Position numbers and translations under genes: made by a program
Notes under the pieces: model-generated
What the model saw: the letters and a program-made list of their open reading frames with translations, nothing else
What the model was told of the DNA's origin: nothing
The model's database searches: none
NCBI RefSeq assembly: GCF_010727605.1
Contig: NZ_AP022568.1
Coordinates: forward strand, 2,294,001-2,358,000
Direction: 5' to 3'
DNA length: 64,000 bases
Source of the DNA: Mycobacterium simiae
GTDB lineage: Bacteria > Actinomycetota > Actinomycetes > Mycobacteriales > Mycobacteriaceae
Shown: piece by piece, positions 1 to 7,649 of the stretch
Layout: the number at the start of each line of letters is the position of its first letter
How positions within the stretch are numbered: position 1 is the first letter of the stretch

Positions 1-645
1 GGCCCGCTCAGCCGCGAACCGGCCGGGCGGTTCTTTCCCCCGCTGCCCGGCGAGGTGGTCTACATAGAGCCACACCCGCGGCGCGTGCAGGCGCTGCGGG
101 ACGGTCAGCCGGTGATCGATACCGAGCGAGTGTTGATGGTGCATCGACAGGGCCGCCCCCTGTCCTACCTGTTCCGCGCCGAGGACATCGGCGACCTCCC
201 TGCCGAACCCGAGCCGGCGGCACCGGGTTTTGTTCACGTCCCGTGGGATGCCGTCGACACCTGGCTGGAGGAAGGCCGCGAGCTCGTGCACTACCCGCCA
301 AATCCCTACCACCGCGTGGACTGCCGTCCGACCAAGCGGCGCCTGCGGGTCCGGCTCGGGGACATCACGCTGGTCGATACCGACGACACCGTCATCGTGT
401 TCGAGACCGCGCTGGCCCCGCGACTCTATGTCGACCCGTCCCGCGTGCGCACCGACCTGCTGCGCCGCTCGCAGACGTCGACCTACTGCAACTACAAGGG
501 TTACGCGACGTACTGGTCGGCGGGCGAGGTTGCCGACATCGCCTGGAGCTACCCGGACCCGCCGCCGGAAAGCCTTCCCATCAAAGGGTTTCTGAGCTTC
601 GACGAGTCCAAGGCCGAGGTGATCGCGCAGCTACCCGCTTCTTGA
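1..645 (+). CDS. DUF427 family protein, 5' end cut off
   Basis: The frame is open from the first base of the window to a TGA at 643-645, so only about 214 C-terminal residues are visible and the start lies outside. The last 100 residues read as a DUF427 domain: an ETALAPRLYVDP strand, then the STYCNYKGYATYWS segment and the IAWSYPDPPPES segment, matching YCPFKGDASYY and AVWTYEQPYP in the single-domain DUF427 protein at 34364-34741. The upstream part (YIEPHPRRVQALRDG onward) looks like a second copy, so this is probably the double-domain form. DUF427 proteins are small beta-rich folds of unknown biochemical role. It is convergent with the acyl-CoA dehydrogenase at 721, with a palindromic repeat between them. 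Confidence 0.8.
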   Translation, partial: GPLSREPAGRFFPPLPGEVVYIEPHPRRVQALRDGQPVIDTERVLMVHRQGRPLSYLFRAEDIGDLPAEPEPAAPGFVHVPWDAVDTWLEEGRELVHYPPNPYHRVDCRPTKRRLRVRLGDITLVDTDDTVIVFETALAPRLYVDPSRVRTDLLRRSQTSTYCNYKGYATYWSAGEVADIAWSYPDPPPESLPIKGFLSFDESKAEVIAQLPAS

Positions 646-648
646 CAC

Positions 649-709
649 CGCGAGGCTGCAACTGGCGACGCATTTCGCGAGTAACACCGTCAGTAGTTAC
701 AGTCTCGCG
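649..709. repeat. degenerate 61-bp palindromic repeat, copy 1
   Basis: This stretch aligns without gaps over 61 bp to the much cleaner palindrome at 6171-6231, with about 42 of 61 positions identical by hand count. The ends CGCGAGGCTG and CAGTCTCGCG and the central CGCATTT are the best conserved parts. Its own 21-bp arms pair at about 16 of 21 positions. Like the other copy it lies between the stop codons of two convergent genes, where it may act as a bidirectional terminator. Confidence 0.6.
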
Positions 710-720
710 GCAGAAATCCG

Positions 721-1896
721 CTAGCCCCCGTAACTAGGGCGGCCGAGCTTCAGCTCGTGCTGGGCGATCATGTTGCGGAACACCTCCATGGTGCCGCCGT
801 AGATCCCGGCAGGCACGCCGTGCCGGAAGATGAACTCGATGGTGCCATTATCGGCCGAACCCGTTGTGCCGGTAGGCAATACCGACGTCGGGCCTAGCAT
901 ATCCATCAATTCCAGGGACGCCTCGCGCATCGTCTGGATCAGCGCCACCCGGCCGTACACGCCGGGCGTCGACAGGGCCGCCTCGATGCGGGCCAGGCTG
1001 CGCCCCAGCCGGTACTTCGTCGACCCGTCGTCGATCGGGCGTCGCCCGTCGTGGTCGGGTACCGACAGCGCCGCGGCGACCCCGTCGGCCGCCTCGGCCA
1101 TCAGCTGGCCGTGCTCGGACATCATCGAAATGTTCTGCAGCCCATGCGTTTGCGGTTCGACAATACCGTGCTCGGCGTCAAGGGCGAACCGCATCACCGA
1201 CCAGCCGCCGTTGACGTCGCCGATCCGGTAGCAGTCGTCCACCCGCACGTCGCTGTAGTAGACGATGTTGGTGCGGTCGCCGTCGAGCGTGCGGATGGCC
1301 TGGATCTCGATACCGGGCGCATCCAGCGGCACCAGGAACATGGTCAGGTTTTTGTGCTTGCGTCCCTGCGGGTCGGTGTTGGTGAGCAGGAAGACATACT
1401 GGGCGTTCTGCGCGTTGGAGGTGAACATCTTGGAGCCGTTGATAACCCAGCCGTCACCGTCCCGGACAGCCCGGGTCTTGCACGTCGCGACGTCGGAGCC
1501 GCCCTCCGGCTCGGTGTAGCCCAGGCACAGCCGGATCTCGCCGGCTAGCACCCCCGGCAGCACCGCGTCGACGAGCTCGGGTGCCCCGAACTGCTTGACC
1601 AGCCGCGCAACGACGGCGGTGGTGCCCCAGTGGTACCAGGGGGTGTGGGCCCTGCCGATCTCGAGGTGAAAGATTCGCCGGCGCACCGGATCGAATCCGC
1701 CTTCGGACTCCAGCAGGAAATCCGAGGTCAGATAGCCGGCCTCGCCGAGCGCCAAATGTACTGGCTCGCTGAAGTTCTCACCCGTCTCGCGGTCCCGCCG
1801 ACGCACCTCGTCGGTGACGTGTTCGGCGATGAACGCCCGGGTCTGGTCGAAGAACTCCTGTTCTTCGAGCGAGAGCGCGACGCGGGAGAAGTCCAT
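721..1896 (-). CDS. acyl-CoA dehydrogenase family protein (FadE-like)
   Basis: A 391-residue flavoprotein of acyl-CoA dehydrogenase length, expected to introduce an alpha-beta double bond into an acyl-CoA using FAD. The middle beta domain is recognised by CLGYTEPEGGSDVATCKTRA followed by GDGWVINGSKMFTSNA. The C-terminal helical domain ends in IYGGTMEVFRNMIAQHELKLGRP. The usual catalytic YEGT glutamate reads YGGT, so the base may lie elsewhere or in a partner subunit. The ATG at 1896 overlaps the TGA of the upstream luciferase-like gene by one base (TGATG), which implies translational coupling in a three-gene operon with the thioesterase at 2829. The longer upstream reading (to 2226) is just frame overlap. 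The native substrate is unknown. Confidence 0.88.
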   Translation of the reverse strand: MDFSRVALSLEEQEFFDQTRAFIAEHVTDEVRRRDRETGENFSEPVHLALGEAGYLTSDFLLESEGGFDPVRRRIFHLEIGRAHTPWYHWGTTAVVARLVKQFGAPELVDAVLPGVLAGEIRLCLGYTEPEGGSDVATCKTRAVRDGDGWVINGSKMFTSNAQNAQYVFLLTNTDPQGRKHKNLTMFLVPLDAPGIEIQAIRTLDGDRTNIVYYSDVRVDDCYRIGDVNGGWSVMRFALDAEHGIVEPQTHGLQNISMMSEHGQLMAEAADGVAAALSVPDHDGRRPIDDGSTKYRLGRSLARIEAALSTPGVYGRVALIQTMREASLELMDMLGPTSVLPTGTTGSADNGTIEFIFRHGVPAGIYGGTMEVFRNMIAQHELKLGRPSYGG

Positions 1897-2816
1897 CAGA
1901 CCACGTCGATCACCAGGGTGCGGAAGCGGTCCAGGGTCTCCAGCGCGTGGGCCATGCTGTCGCCGGGCAGATGGACGCTGACCCAGCTGACCCCGAGTTT
2001 CGCCAACCGGTCCAGGCCGTCGAGATAGGCGTCGGCGTTGAACCCGTCCTCGGTCGGGCTGCCGCCCTCGAAGTTGGTGAAGGTGACGTCGATTGCCGAC
2101 CAGTCCCGGCCCGCCGCATCGCAGCGGCGCCGCAGATCGTCGACGCCGTCGGCGAGTTTGTCCACCGAGTCGATGACGGCGGTGCCGGCGGTCTGGGCCA
2201 GTTGCGGTGCGGCGGGGAACGGACACCAGCCGTCGCCGTACTGCGCCACCCGCTGGCGTGCGGCGCTGGTGTTGCCGCCGATCCAGATCGGCGGATGGGG
2301 GGTGCTGAGCGGCCTGGGGTGCGCGGTGATGCCTCGGGCGCTGAAATGCTTTCCCTGATAAGAGATGTCGTCGCCGGTCCAGATGGCCCGGATCACTTGC
2401 AGGGCTTCCTCGAAGAGCTCGGCACGCTCGTCGTAGCTCACCCCCAGCGCCGCGAACTCGCGTTTGAGATAGCCCACGCCCACCGCGAGGGTGAATCGAC
2501 CGCCGGAGAGCAGGTCGAGGGTGGCAGCGGATTTGGCGACCACGAACGGGTTGCGGTAGGGCAGCACGACGATGTTGGGGATCAGCCGCAGCGTCGAGGT
2601 GGCTGCCGCCGCGAAACCCAAAGCGACGAAAGGATCTAACGCGTCATGGCCGCCGGCCGCCAACCAGCGTTGCGAGGGAGCCGGGTGGTCGGTGAAACCG
2701 AAGCCGTGAATGCCGGCCGCCTCGACCGCCGCGGCCATCTTGGCGATGCCGTCCGCGCTCACCAGCTCCCGGTTGTACGGGTGGCTGTGCATCGGGTGGG
2801 TGACGGTGAAGTGCAT
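1896..2816 (-). CDS. LLM-class F420-dependent oxidoreductase
   Basis: A 306-residue protein with the luciferase-like TIM-barrel pattern: GFGFTDHPAPSQRW near residue 40, LRLIPNIVVLPYRNPFVVAKSAATLDLLSGGRFTLAVGVGY in two consecutive stretches around residues 75-115, and PPIWIGGNTSAARQRVAQYGDGW around residue 175. In actinobacteria this subgroup normally binds coenzyme F420 rather than FMN, which is inferred here from family membership. It sits in the middle of a minus-strand operon, 12 bases after the thioesterase and overlapping the acyl-CoA dehydrogenase start. A role in oxidising or reducing an acyl or terpenoid substrate handled by these neighbours is plausible but not shown. Confidence 0.85.
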   Translation of the reverse strand: MHFTVTHPMHSHPYNRELVSADGIAKMAAAVEAAGIHGFGFTDHPAPSQRWLAAGGHDALDPFVALGFAAAATSTLRLIPNIVVLPYRNPFVVAKSAATLDLLSGGRFTLAVGVGYLKREFAALGVSYDERAELFEEALQVIRAIWTGDDISYQGKHFSARGITAHPRPLSTPHPPIWIGGNTSAARQRVAQYGDGWCPFPAAPQLAQTAGTAVIDSVDKLADGVDDLRRRCDAAGRDWSAIDVTFTNFEGGSPTEDGFNADAYLDGLDRLAKLGVSWVSVHLPGDSMAHALETLDRFRTLVIDVV

Positions 2817-2828
2817 GGCGAGCCGAAT

Positions 2829-3719
2829 TCAGAAGCGGGCGCGCGCGTCGATCGCGGTGTCGCTGGTGCGCAACGGGCGGATCAGCGCCTCCTGCGCGAA
2901 GGAGCAGAGCAGTTCGCCCTGTTCGGCATGTACGGTGCCGCGCACGTACGACATTCCGGCGCCGACCTGGGTGCTCTCGTGGCTGTAGAGCAGCCAACCG
3001 TCCCAGCGCACCGGTTCGTGGAAGGCCACCGAGATGCTCATCGGGGCGGTGGACACGGTCAGATGGGCCTGGGCGGTGCCGATACCTGGATGCGCCCGCA
3101 TCGTGGTGGAAATGCCCAAATGCCCGGTGAAGTAGGCCAGCAGCGCCTTGGCGAGGTCGTCGCGCGTCGGGATCGGGTCGTAATGCAGCCAGGCGTAGAG
3201 CTCAGGCGGACCGACCTCGTCGGGACTGTTGACGTCGACCACGTCGACCAGCCGCAGCTCCCGCCCGACCATCGGCATGGGCGAGGGGTTGGCCTCGGCA
3301 GGGGCTGCCACATCCGGACGGGGCAGGTGGTGGCGGATGACGTCGTCGGTCGGGACGTCGGCCAGCACGGTGATGCTCAGGCAGCGCCGCCCGTTCTGGT
3401 GCACGGCGACCACGGCGGTCGCGGTGGACCGGCCTTCGGACACCACGTCGAGAACGAGTTCGATCGGCGGACCGACGATCACGGCCCGGGAAAACACGGC
3501 GTGCGCCGAGCGCACCGACTTGTCCGGGAATCTCTTGGCCACCGCGACGATCGCCTGGGCCAGCACCTGAGTGCCCTCCGCCACCTGACGTTCGTCGCCG
3601 ACCGCGATACCGGTGACCCCGGTGAACCGGTCGTCTCCGGCGCCCTGCACGTCGAAGAGATCCAACAGGCCCTGGACCGTCCACTCAGTCTGCTGTGATT
3701 CCTCGGACGCTCTAGTCAA
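2829..3719 (-). CDS. TesB-like acyl-CoA thioesterase
   Basis: A 296-residue double-hotdog protein. The C-terminal half carries the TesB-type pattern SISVAFHEPVRWDGWLLYSHES followed by GMSYVRGTVHAEQGELLCSFAQEALIR, and the N-terminal half has a hotdog repeat (VFSRAVIVGPPIELVLDVV). Such enzymes hydrolyse acyl-CoA to free acid and CoA in the cytosol. The first in-frame initiator is a TTG at 3719, preceded by the intergenic region shared with the divergent lactonase gene; I see no better ATG or GTG nearby. It leads the operon with the F420 oxidoreductase and acyl-CoA dehydrogenase. A second related thioesterase is encoded divergently at 4739. Confidence 0.8.
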   Translation of the reverse strand: MTRASEESQQTEWTVQGLLDLFDVQGAGDDRFTGVTGIAVGDERQVAEGTQVLAQAIVAVAKRFPDKSVRSAHAVFSRAVIVGPPIELVLDVVSEGRSTATAVVAVHQNGRRCLSITVLADVPTDDVIRHHLPRPDVAAPAEANPSPMPMVGRELRLVDVVDVNSPDEVGPPELYAWLHYDPIPTRDDLAKALLAYFTGHLGISTTMRAHPGIGTAQAHLTVSTAPMSISVAFHEPVRWDGWLLYSHESTQVGAGMSYVRGTVHAEQGELLCSFAQEALIRPLRTSDTAIDARARF

Positions 3720-3774
3720 CTCGGCTCCATTCGTGGTCGGCAGGTCATCGCAAAGCGTGACACTCTGACCAAGA

Positions 3775-3885
3775 TTTGTAAAGGTTGGCTAACGATGCCG
3801 GAGGCCGTCGCGCTGCAGGGGGCCCGAGCACCGGATTGACATCGACAACGCGGGTGCATGACACTTCTGCGGTGCTTTGTAAAGT
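3775..3885. promoter_or_regulatory. divergent control region with TTTGTAAAG repeats
   Basis: TTTGTAAAG occurs at 3775-3783 and again at 3876-3884, where it sits in the symmetrical CTTTGTAAAG (3875-3884). In the second copy TAAAGT (3880-3885) fits the mycobacterial minus-10 pattern TANNNT and ends six bases before the ATG at 3892, predicting a leaderless transcript. A near-identical CTTCGTAAAGT precedes the TetR gene at 5612. The motif could be promoter, operator or both. Confidence 0.45.
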
Positions 3886-3891
3886 GAGCCG

Positions 3892-4722
3892 ATGATCCCC
3901 GAGCAGCTGGCCAATGGGTTCTGCTTTGGTGAAGGACCCCGCTGGTTCGAGGGGCTGCTGTGGTTCTCCGACCTGCTGGGCGAGGCGGTTCACACCTCGA
4001 CCCTGAGCGGCGCGCTGACCACGCTGCCGCTGCCGGGCCACTCCCCGTCGGGGCTGGGTTTCCGGCCCGACGGCTCGCTGCTGATCGCCTCCGCCGACGA
4101 CCGCAAGGTGTTGCGTTACGACGGCGAGACGATCGTTGAGATCGCCGATCTGTCCGACCTGGTCCCGGCCAACCTCGGCGACATGGTCGTCGACAGCGTC
4201 GGGCGCGCGTACATCGGCTCGCAGGCGTTCACCGGGGGCGTCATCGTGCGCCTCGACCTCGGCGACGACGGCACTGCCAACGTCACCGTCGTCGCCGAGG
4301 ACCTCGACTTTCCCAACGGCATGGTCATCACGCCCGACCACCGGACCCTGATCCTCGCCGAGTCGACCGGCCGGCGCCTCACCGCGTTCACGATCGACGC
4401 TGCCGGTGCTCTGCACGACCGGCGGGTTTTCGCCGACGGCCTCGACGGCCCGCCCGACGGCATCGCCCTGGACGCCGAGGGCGGCGTCTGGACATCGATG
4501 ACGCTGGCGCACCAGTTCGAGCGGATCGTCGCGGGGGGAGCCGTCACCGACCGCATCGACATGGGCGATCGCGTCGCCGTCGCGTGTGCGCTGGGCGGGC
4601 CCGACCGCCGCGTTTTGTTTCTGTTGACGAGCACCGACGCCTATCCTCAGCGGCTGGTGGGCACCCGGTTGTCGCGGCTGGACGCCGTCCCGGTCGCCGC
4701 GCCCGGCGCCGGGCTGCCCTGA
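3892..4722 (+). CDS. SMP-30/gluconolactonase/LRE family protein
   Basis: A 276-residue beta-propeller protein. FCFGEGPRWFEGLLWFSDLLG at the N-terminus holds the metal-binding glutamate region (EGPRW), LPLPGHSPSGLGFRPDGSLLIAS follows, and LDFPNGMVITPDHRTLILAES and DGPPDGIALDAEGGVWTS carry the Asn and Asp ligands typical of SMP-30 lactonases. These enzymes open lactone rings with a divalent metal. The substrate here is unknown; the acyl-CoA neighbours suggest a lactone or ester intermediate. The ATG at 3892 immediately follows a TAAAGT minus-10 candidate, so the mRNA may be leaderless. It is followed after 16 bases by the thioesterase-like gene, probably one operon. Confidence 0.85.
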   Translation: MIPEQLANGFCFGEGPRWFEGLLWFSDLLGEAVHTSTLSGALTTLPLPGHSPSGLGFRPDGSLLIASADDRKVLRYDGETIVEIADLSDLVPANLGDMVVDSVGRAYIGSQAFTGGVIVRLDLGDDGTANVTVVAEDLDFPNGMVITPDHRTLILAESTGRRLTAFTIDAAGALHDRRVFADGLDGPPDGIALDAEGGVWTSMTLAHQFERIVAGGAVTDRIDMGDRVAVACALGGPDRRVLFLLTSTDAYPQRLVGTRLSRLDAVPVAAPGAGLP

Positions 4723-4738
4723 ATCACCGAGGAGACAC

Positions 4739-5557
4739 GTGACCGACTCCTACTACGAGCGGATCGACGCCGACGCCGGGGGCGAGAAATTCCGGGCGAC
4801 CGACCTGGCGCGCGGCACCTGGTCGGCCGCGATCCAGCACGGCGGGCCAGTGTCGGCGCTGCTGGCACGTGCGCTGGAACGATGCGAGCCGCGCGACGAC
4901 ACCCGCTTGTCGCGAGTCGTCATTGACCTGCTGGGTGGGGTGCCGGCCGAAGGTGACCTCTGGGTGCGCTCACAGCTGCAGCGGCCGGGCAAACAGATCG
5001 AGCTCCTCACCGCCGAGATGCTCGCCCCCGGCCCCGACGGCCAGCCGCGCCCGGTGGCGCGCGCCAGCGGCTGGCGACTGCAGCAGCAGGACACCGCGGC
5101 CATCGCGCACGGCGCGGCCGAGTCGCCGCGGCCGCGGACCGACGCCCACAGCCGCAACCTCAAGGCCCGGGAGTGGGACCGCAATTACGTGCACAGCCTG
5201 GAATGGCTGTGGCTGACCGAACCGCTGACCCCCGGTCCGGGCGATTCGTGGATCAACCCGACGGTCGACCTGGTCAAGGGAGAGACCATGACACAGCTGG
5301 AACGGCTGTTCGCGGTGGCCGATTGCGCCAACGGCATCGGCAGCAAGCTCGACATCACCAAGTGGACGTTTCTCAACACCGATCTGGCGGTGCACGTATT
5401 CCGCGTCCCGGACGGGGATTGGATCGGTATTCGCGCGGAGACCAGCTACGGGCCGGACGGCATTGGGACGACCATCGGCACGTTGTACGACGAGCGCGGC
5501 GCCGTCGGCGCCATTCAGCAATCGGTATTGGTGCGCCGCCGGCCCGGGTCCGCCTGA
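4739..5557 (+). CDS. thioesterase-like (TesB-fold) protein
   Basis: A 272-residue protein starting at a GTG (4739) with a GAGGAG ribosome-binding site at 4728-4733. The pattern GTWSAAIQHGGPVSALLARALER near residue 30 and a C-terminal WTFLNTDLAVHVFRVPDGDWIGIRAETSYGPDGIGTTIGTLYDERG segment (read in two parts) are typical of the double-hotdog acyl-CoA thioesterase group common in mycobacteria. A cytosolic acyl-CoA hydrolase role is inferred. It lies 16 bases after the lactonase and just upstream of the TetR gene, which may regulate both directions of this cassette. It is clearly a different subgroup from the thioesterase at 2829. Confidence 0.75.
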   Translation: MTDSYYERIDADAGGEKFRATDLARGTWSAAIQHGGPVSALLARALERCEPRDDTRLSRVVIDLLGGVPAEGDLWVRSQLQRPGKQIELLTAEMLAPGPDGQPRPVARASGWRLQQQDTAAIAHGAAESPRPRTDAHSRNLKAREWDRNYVHSLEWLWLTEPLTPGPGDSWINPTVDLVKGETMTQLERLFAVADCANGIGSKLDITKWTFLNTDLAVHVFRVPDGDWIGIRAETSYGPDGIGTTIGTLYDERGAVGAIQQSVLVRRRPGSA

Positions 5558-5593
5558 CGTGAGGTGGCAAGCGACGTGGCTAGTTCGGCAATA

Positions 5594-5604
5594 CTTCGTA
5601 AAGT
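5594..5604 (+). promoter_or_regulatory. CTTCGTAAAGT promoter/operator motif before tetR
   Basis: CTTCGTAAAGT at 5594-5604 repeats the CTTTGTAAAGT seen at 3875-3885 upstream of the lactonase gene. TAAAGT ends seven bases before the ATG at 5612, as expected for a leaderless TANNNT promoter. The CTTY..AAAG symmetry would also suit binding of the TetR product, giving autoregulation. Confidence 0.4.
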
Positions 5605-5611
5605 TTCTGAT

Positions 5612-6157
5612 ATGACGCATCCGGCGCAGGCCCTGGCCGTATCGGACACTGACACCTCGACGCGTCAGCGGATCCTGGTGGCCACGGCCGAAGTGCTCGG
5701 CCGAAACGGCAAGACCAAGCTGAGCCTGTCCGAGGTCGCCGCGCAGGCCGGGGTCTCCCGCCCCACGCTGTACCGCTGGTTCGCGTCCAAGGAGGAGTTG
5801 CTGTCGGCGTTCTCCCAGTACGAACGGCAGCTTTTCGAAAGCGGTCTGGTCAAGGCCACGGCGGGGCTCAAGGGCTACGACAAGCTCGACGCCGTGCTGC
5901 GGTTCATCGTCGAGTACCAGCACTCCTACTCGGGGGTGCGGATGGTCGACGTCGAACCTGAGCACACCATCGCCCAGTTCTCCCATGTCATCCCGCAAAT
6001 GCGGGATGGGTTGCAACGGCACCTGCCGGGGCCCAACGCCGCGGTGAAGGCGGCGACGGTCATCCGGATCGCCATCTCGCACTACATCGTCCGCAGTGAC
6101 GACGCCGAACAGTTCCTGGCGCAGCTGCGCCACGCCGTCGGGATCAAGCAGAGCTGA
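5612..6157 (+). CDS. TetR-family transcriptional regulator
   Basis: A 181-residue repressor-type protein. Residues about 15-65 form the TetR helix-turn-helix: STRQRILVATAEVLGRNG, then LSEVAAQAGVSRPTLYRWFASKEELL. The remainder is the ligand-binding helical domain, with no close match that I recognise. The ATG at 5612 is preferred over the upstream in-frame start at 5564 because a minus-10-like TAAAGT lies seven bases before it and the HTH begins at a normal distance. It is probably the local regulator of the lactonase/thioesterase and thioesterase/F420/acyl-CoA dehydrogenase operons, which share the CTTYGTAAAG motif. Confidence 0.85.
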   Translation: MTHPAQALAVSDTDTSTRQRILVATAEVLGRNGKTKLSLSEVAAQAGVSRPTLYRWFASKEELLSAFSQYERQLFESGLVKATAGLKGYDKLDAVLRFIVEYQHSYSGVRMVDVEPEHTIAQFSHVIPQMRDGLQRHLPGPNAAVKAATVIRIAISHYIVRSDDAEQFLAQLRHAVGIKQS

Positions 6158-6170
6158 ACACACTCCGTGC

Positions 6171-6231
6171 CGCGAAACTGTATTCCGCGACGCATTTCCC
6201 GAGAAGACCCGTCGCGGAATACAGTTTCGCG
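6171..6231. terminator. perfect 21-bp inverted repeat, palindromic repeat copy 2
   Basis: Positions 6171-6191 and 6211-6231 are exact reverse complements (21 bp each) around a 19-base loop. The arms begin CGCGAAACTGTATTCCGCGA. It sits between the stops of the convergent TetR (6157) and FAD-oxidase (6241) genes, so a bidirectional terminator role is likely, although no U-tract follows. A degenerate relative with identical spacing lies at 649-709, so this is a dispersed repeat rather than a unique terminator. Confidence 0.7.
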
Positions 6232-6240
6232 ACGGGAAGT

Positions 6241-7590
6241 CTAGTCGAACAACACCGCCGCGTTGAGGTAGCCGGTCGGGTCCAGCGCCGCCTTGACCGA
6301 CCGCATTGCCGCGATATCCGTTGACTCCCTTGACATTCCAAGATAGCCACGCTTGCGACTGCCCACGCCATGCTCGGAGCTGACGTTGCCGCCGCAGCGC
6401 GCGATGAGGTCCATCATTCCCCCGTAGAGCGCTTGTTCGCGATCAAGACCGACGCGCAGCACGTTGAGATGCAGATTGCCCTCACCGACGTGACCGAACA
6501 GCAGCGGCGCAGCGTCGGCCACTCGCTCGTGAATCAGGGCGACCGCCGCCGAAGCGAACTCGGGGATCGTCGCCAGCGGTAACGACACGTCGAACTTCAG
6601 CGGCGGACCGTACACGCCGAGCACCTCGGCAAGCGATTCTCGGACCCGCCAGAGTCGTTGCTGGGCAGCGACATCCACGCCCACCGCGGGCTCGGAGGAC
6701 ATCGGCACGTCGGCCAGCAGGTCGGCCAGCCGTTCGGTCTGGTCGTGATCGGCGGCCAACTCCACCAGCAGCAGCCAATCCGCTTCGACCGGTGGGCTTA
6801 CCCCGAGATGCTCGGCGGTCAGCGCGCCGGCACGGCCGTCGATCAGCTCGAGCGCGGCTATCCCGTCGACGTCGCGGAAGCGGCGGCCGGTGTCGATCAG
6901 CGCCTCGAGATCGGCGAAGCCGCAGACCGCCGTCACCCGATGCGACGGCGTGGGGTGCAGCCGCAGGTCCAGCGCGGTGATCACACCGAGCGTGCCCTCG
7001 GCCCCGACGAACAGGGCCGGCAGGTCGTATCCGGTGTTGTCGCTGCGCACCAGGCTGTGTCGGCGCAGCAGCGATCCGTCGGGCAGCGCCACGTCCAGGC
7101 CGACGACTTGCTCGCCCATGTTGCCGTAACGGACGGTGCGCAGCCCGCCCGCGTTGGTCGAGGCCATGCCGCCGACGGTCGCGGTGTCACGGGCGGCCAG
7201 GTCCACACCGAACACCAGACCTGCCGCCGTGGCGGCATCCTGCACCGCGGCCAGCGTCGCTCCGGCGCCGACCGCGATCCGGCGCTCGACGCTGTCGACT
7301 TCGCTTAGCGCACATAGGCGTTCGGTGGATAACAGCACGTCGTCATGCTCGGGCACGGTGCCGGCCACCAGCGAGGTGCGACCGCCCTGCACGGTGACGT
7401 GGGCTCCGGCGTCACGGCATAATCGCAGTACCTGCGCGACTTCCTCGGCCGACCCGGGCCGAACCAGCATGCTGGCTCGGCCGCGGTAGCGGCCGGTGTG
7501 GTCGACGCTGCGCCCTGCCAGCACGTCGGGATCGGTGACGACGTGGTTGGATCCGACGATCCCCTTCAGGTCTCCGAGGCTGGCTGGCAT
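6241..7590 (-). CDS. FAD-linked oxidase, GlcD/D-lactate dehydrogenase type (Rv0161-like)
   Basis: A 449-residue flavoenzyme of the PCMH/VAO type. The FAD-binding domain has VRPGSAEEVAQVLRLC, VTVQGGRTSLVAG and VGGMASTNAGGLRTVRYGNMGEQV in the first 170 residues. The C-terminal FAD-oxidase domain ends with LLFGHVGEGNLHLNV and GGNVSSEHGVGSRKRGYL, the usual substrate-binding His segments. It is expected to oxidise a 2-hydroxy acid or similar substrate. By gene order it corresponds to M. tuberculosis Rv0161. I place the start at the ATG at 7590 (MPASLGDLKG), because the longer open frame to 7818 overlaps the divergent nitroreductase. Confidence 0.85.
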   Translation of the reverse strand: MPASLGDLKGIVGSNHVVTDPDVLAGRSVDHTGRYRGRASMLVRPGSAEEVAQVLRLCRDAGAHVTVQGGRTSLVAGTVPEHDDVLLSTERLCALSEVDSVERRIAVGAGATLAAVQDAATAAGLVFGVDLAARDTATVGGMASTNAGGLRTVRYGNMGEQVVGLDVALPDGSLLRRHSLVRSDNTGYDLPALFVGAEGTLGVITALDLRLHPTPSHRVTAVCGFADLEALIDTGRRFRDVDGIAALELIDGRAGALTAEHLGVSPPVEADWLLLVELAADHDQTERLADLLADVPMSSEPAVGVDVAAQQRLWRVRESLAEVLGVYGPPLKFDVSLPLATIPEFASAAVALIHERVADAAPLLFGHVGEGNLHLNVLRVGLDREQALYGGMMDLIARCGGNVSSEHGVGSRKRGYLGMSRESTDIAAMRSVKAALDPTGYLNAAVLFD

Positions 7591-7649
7591 GCTCGCGGTT
7601 ATAGCACCGCCACCGCTCGCCCAGCACAGCGGCTTGCGAGACTGCAGCA

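Noticed and set aside
3745..4512. Long antisense open frames over the lactonase gene and similar long shadow frames elsewhere
   Set aside because: High GC keeps opposite frames open; products are Arg/Gly/Pro-rich without motifs, while the annotated strand has clear family signatures.
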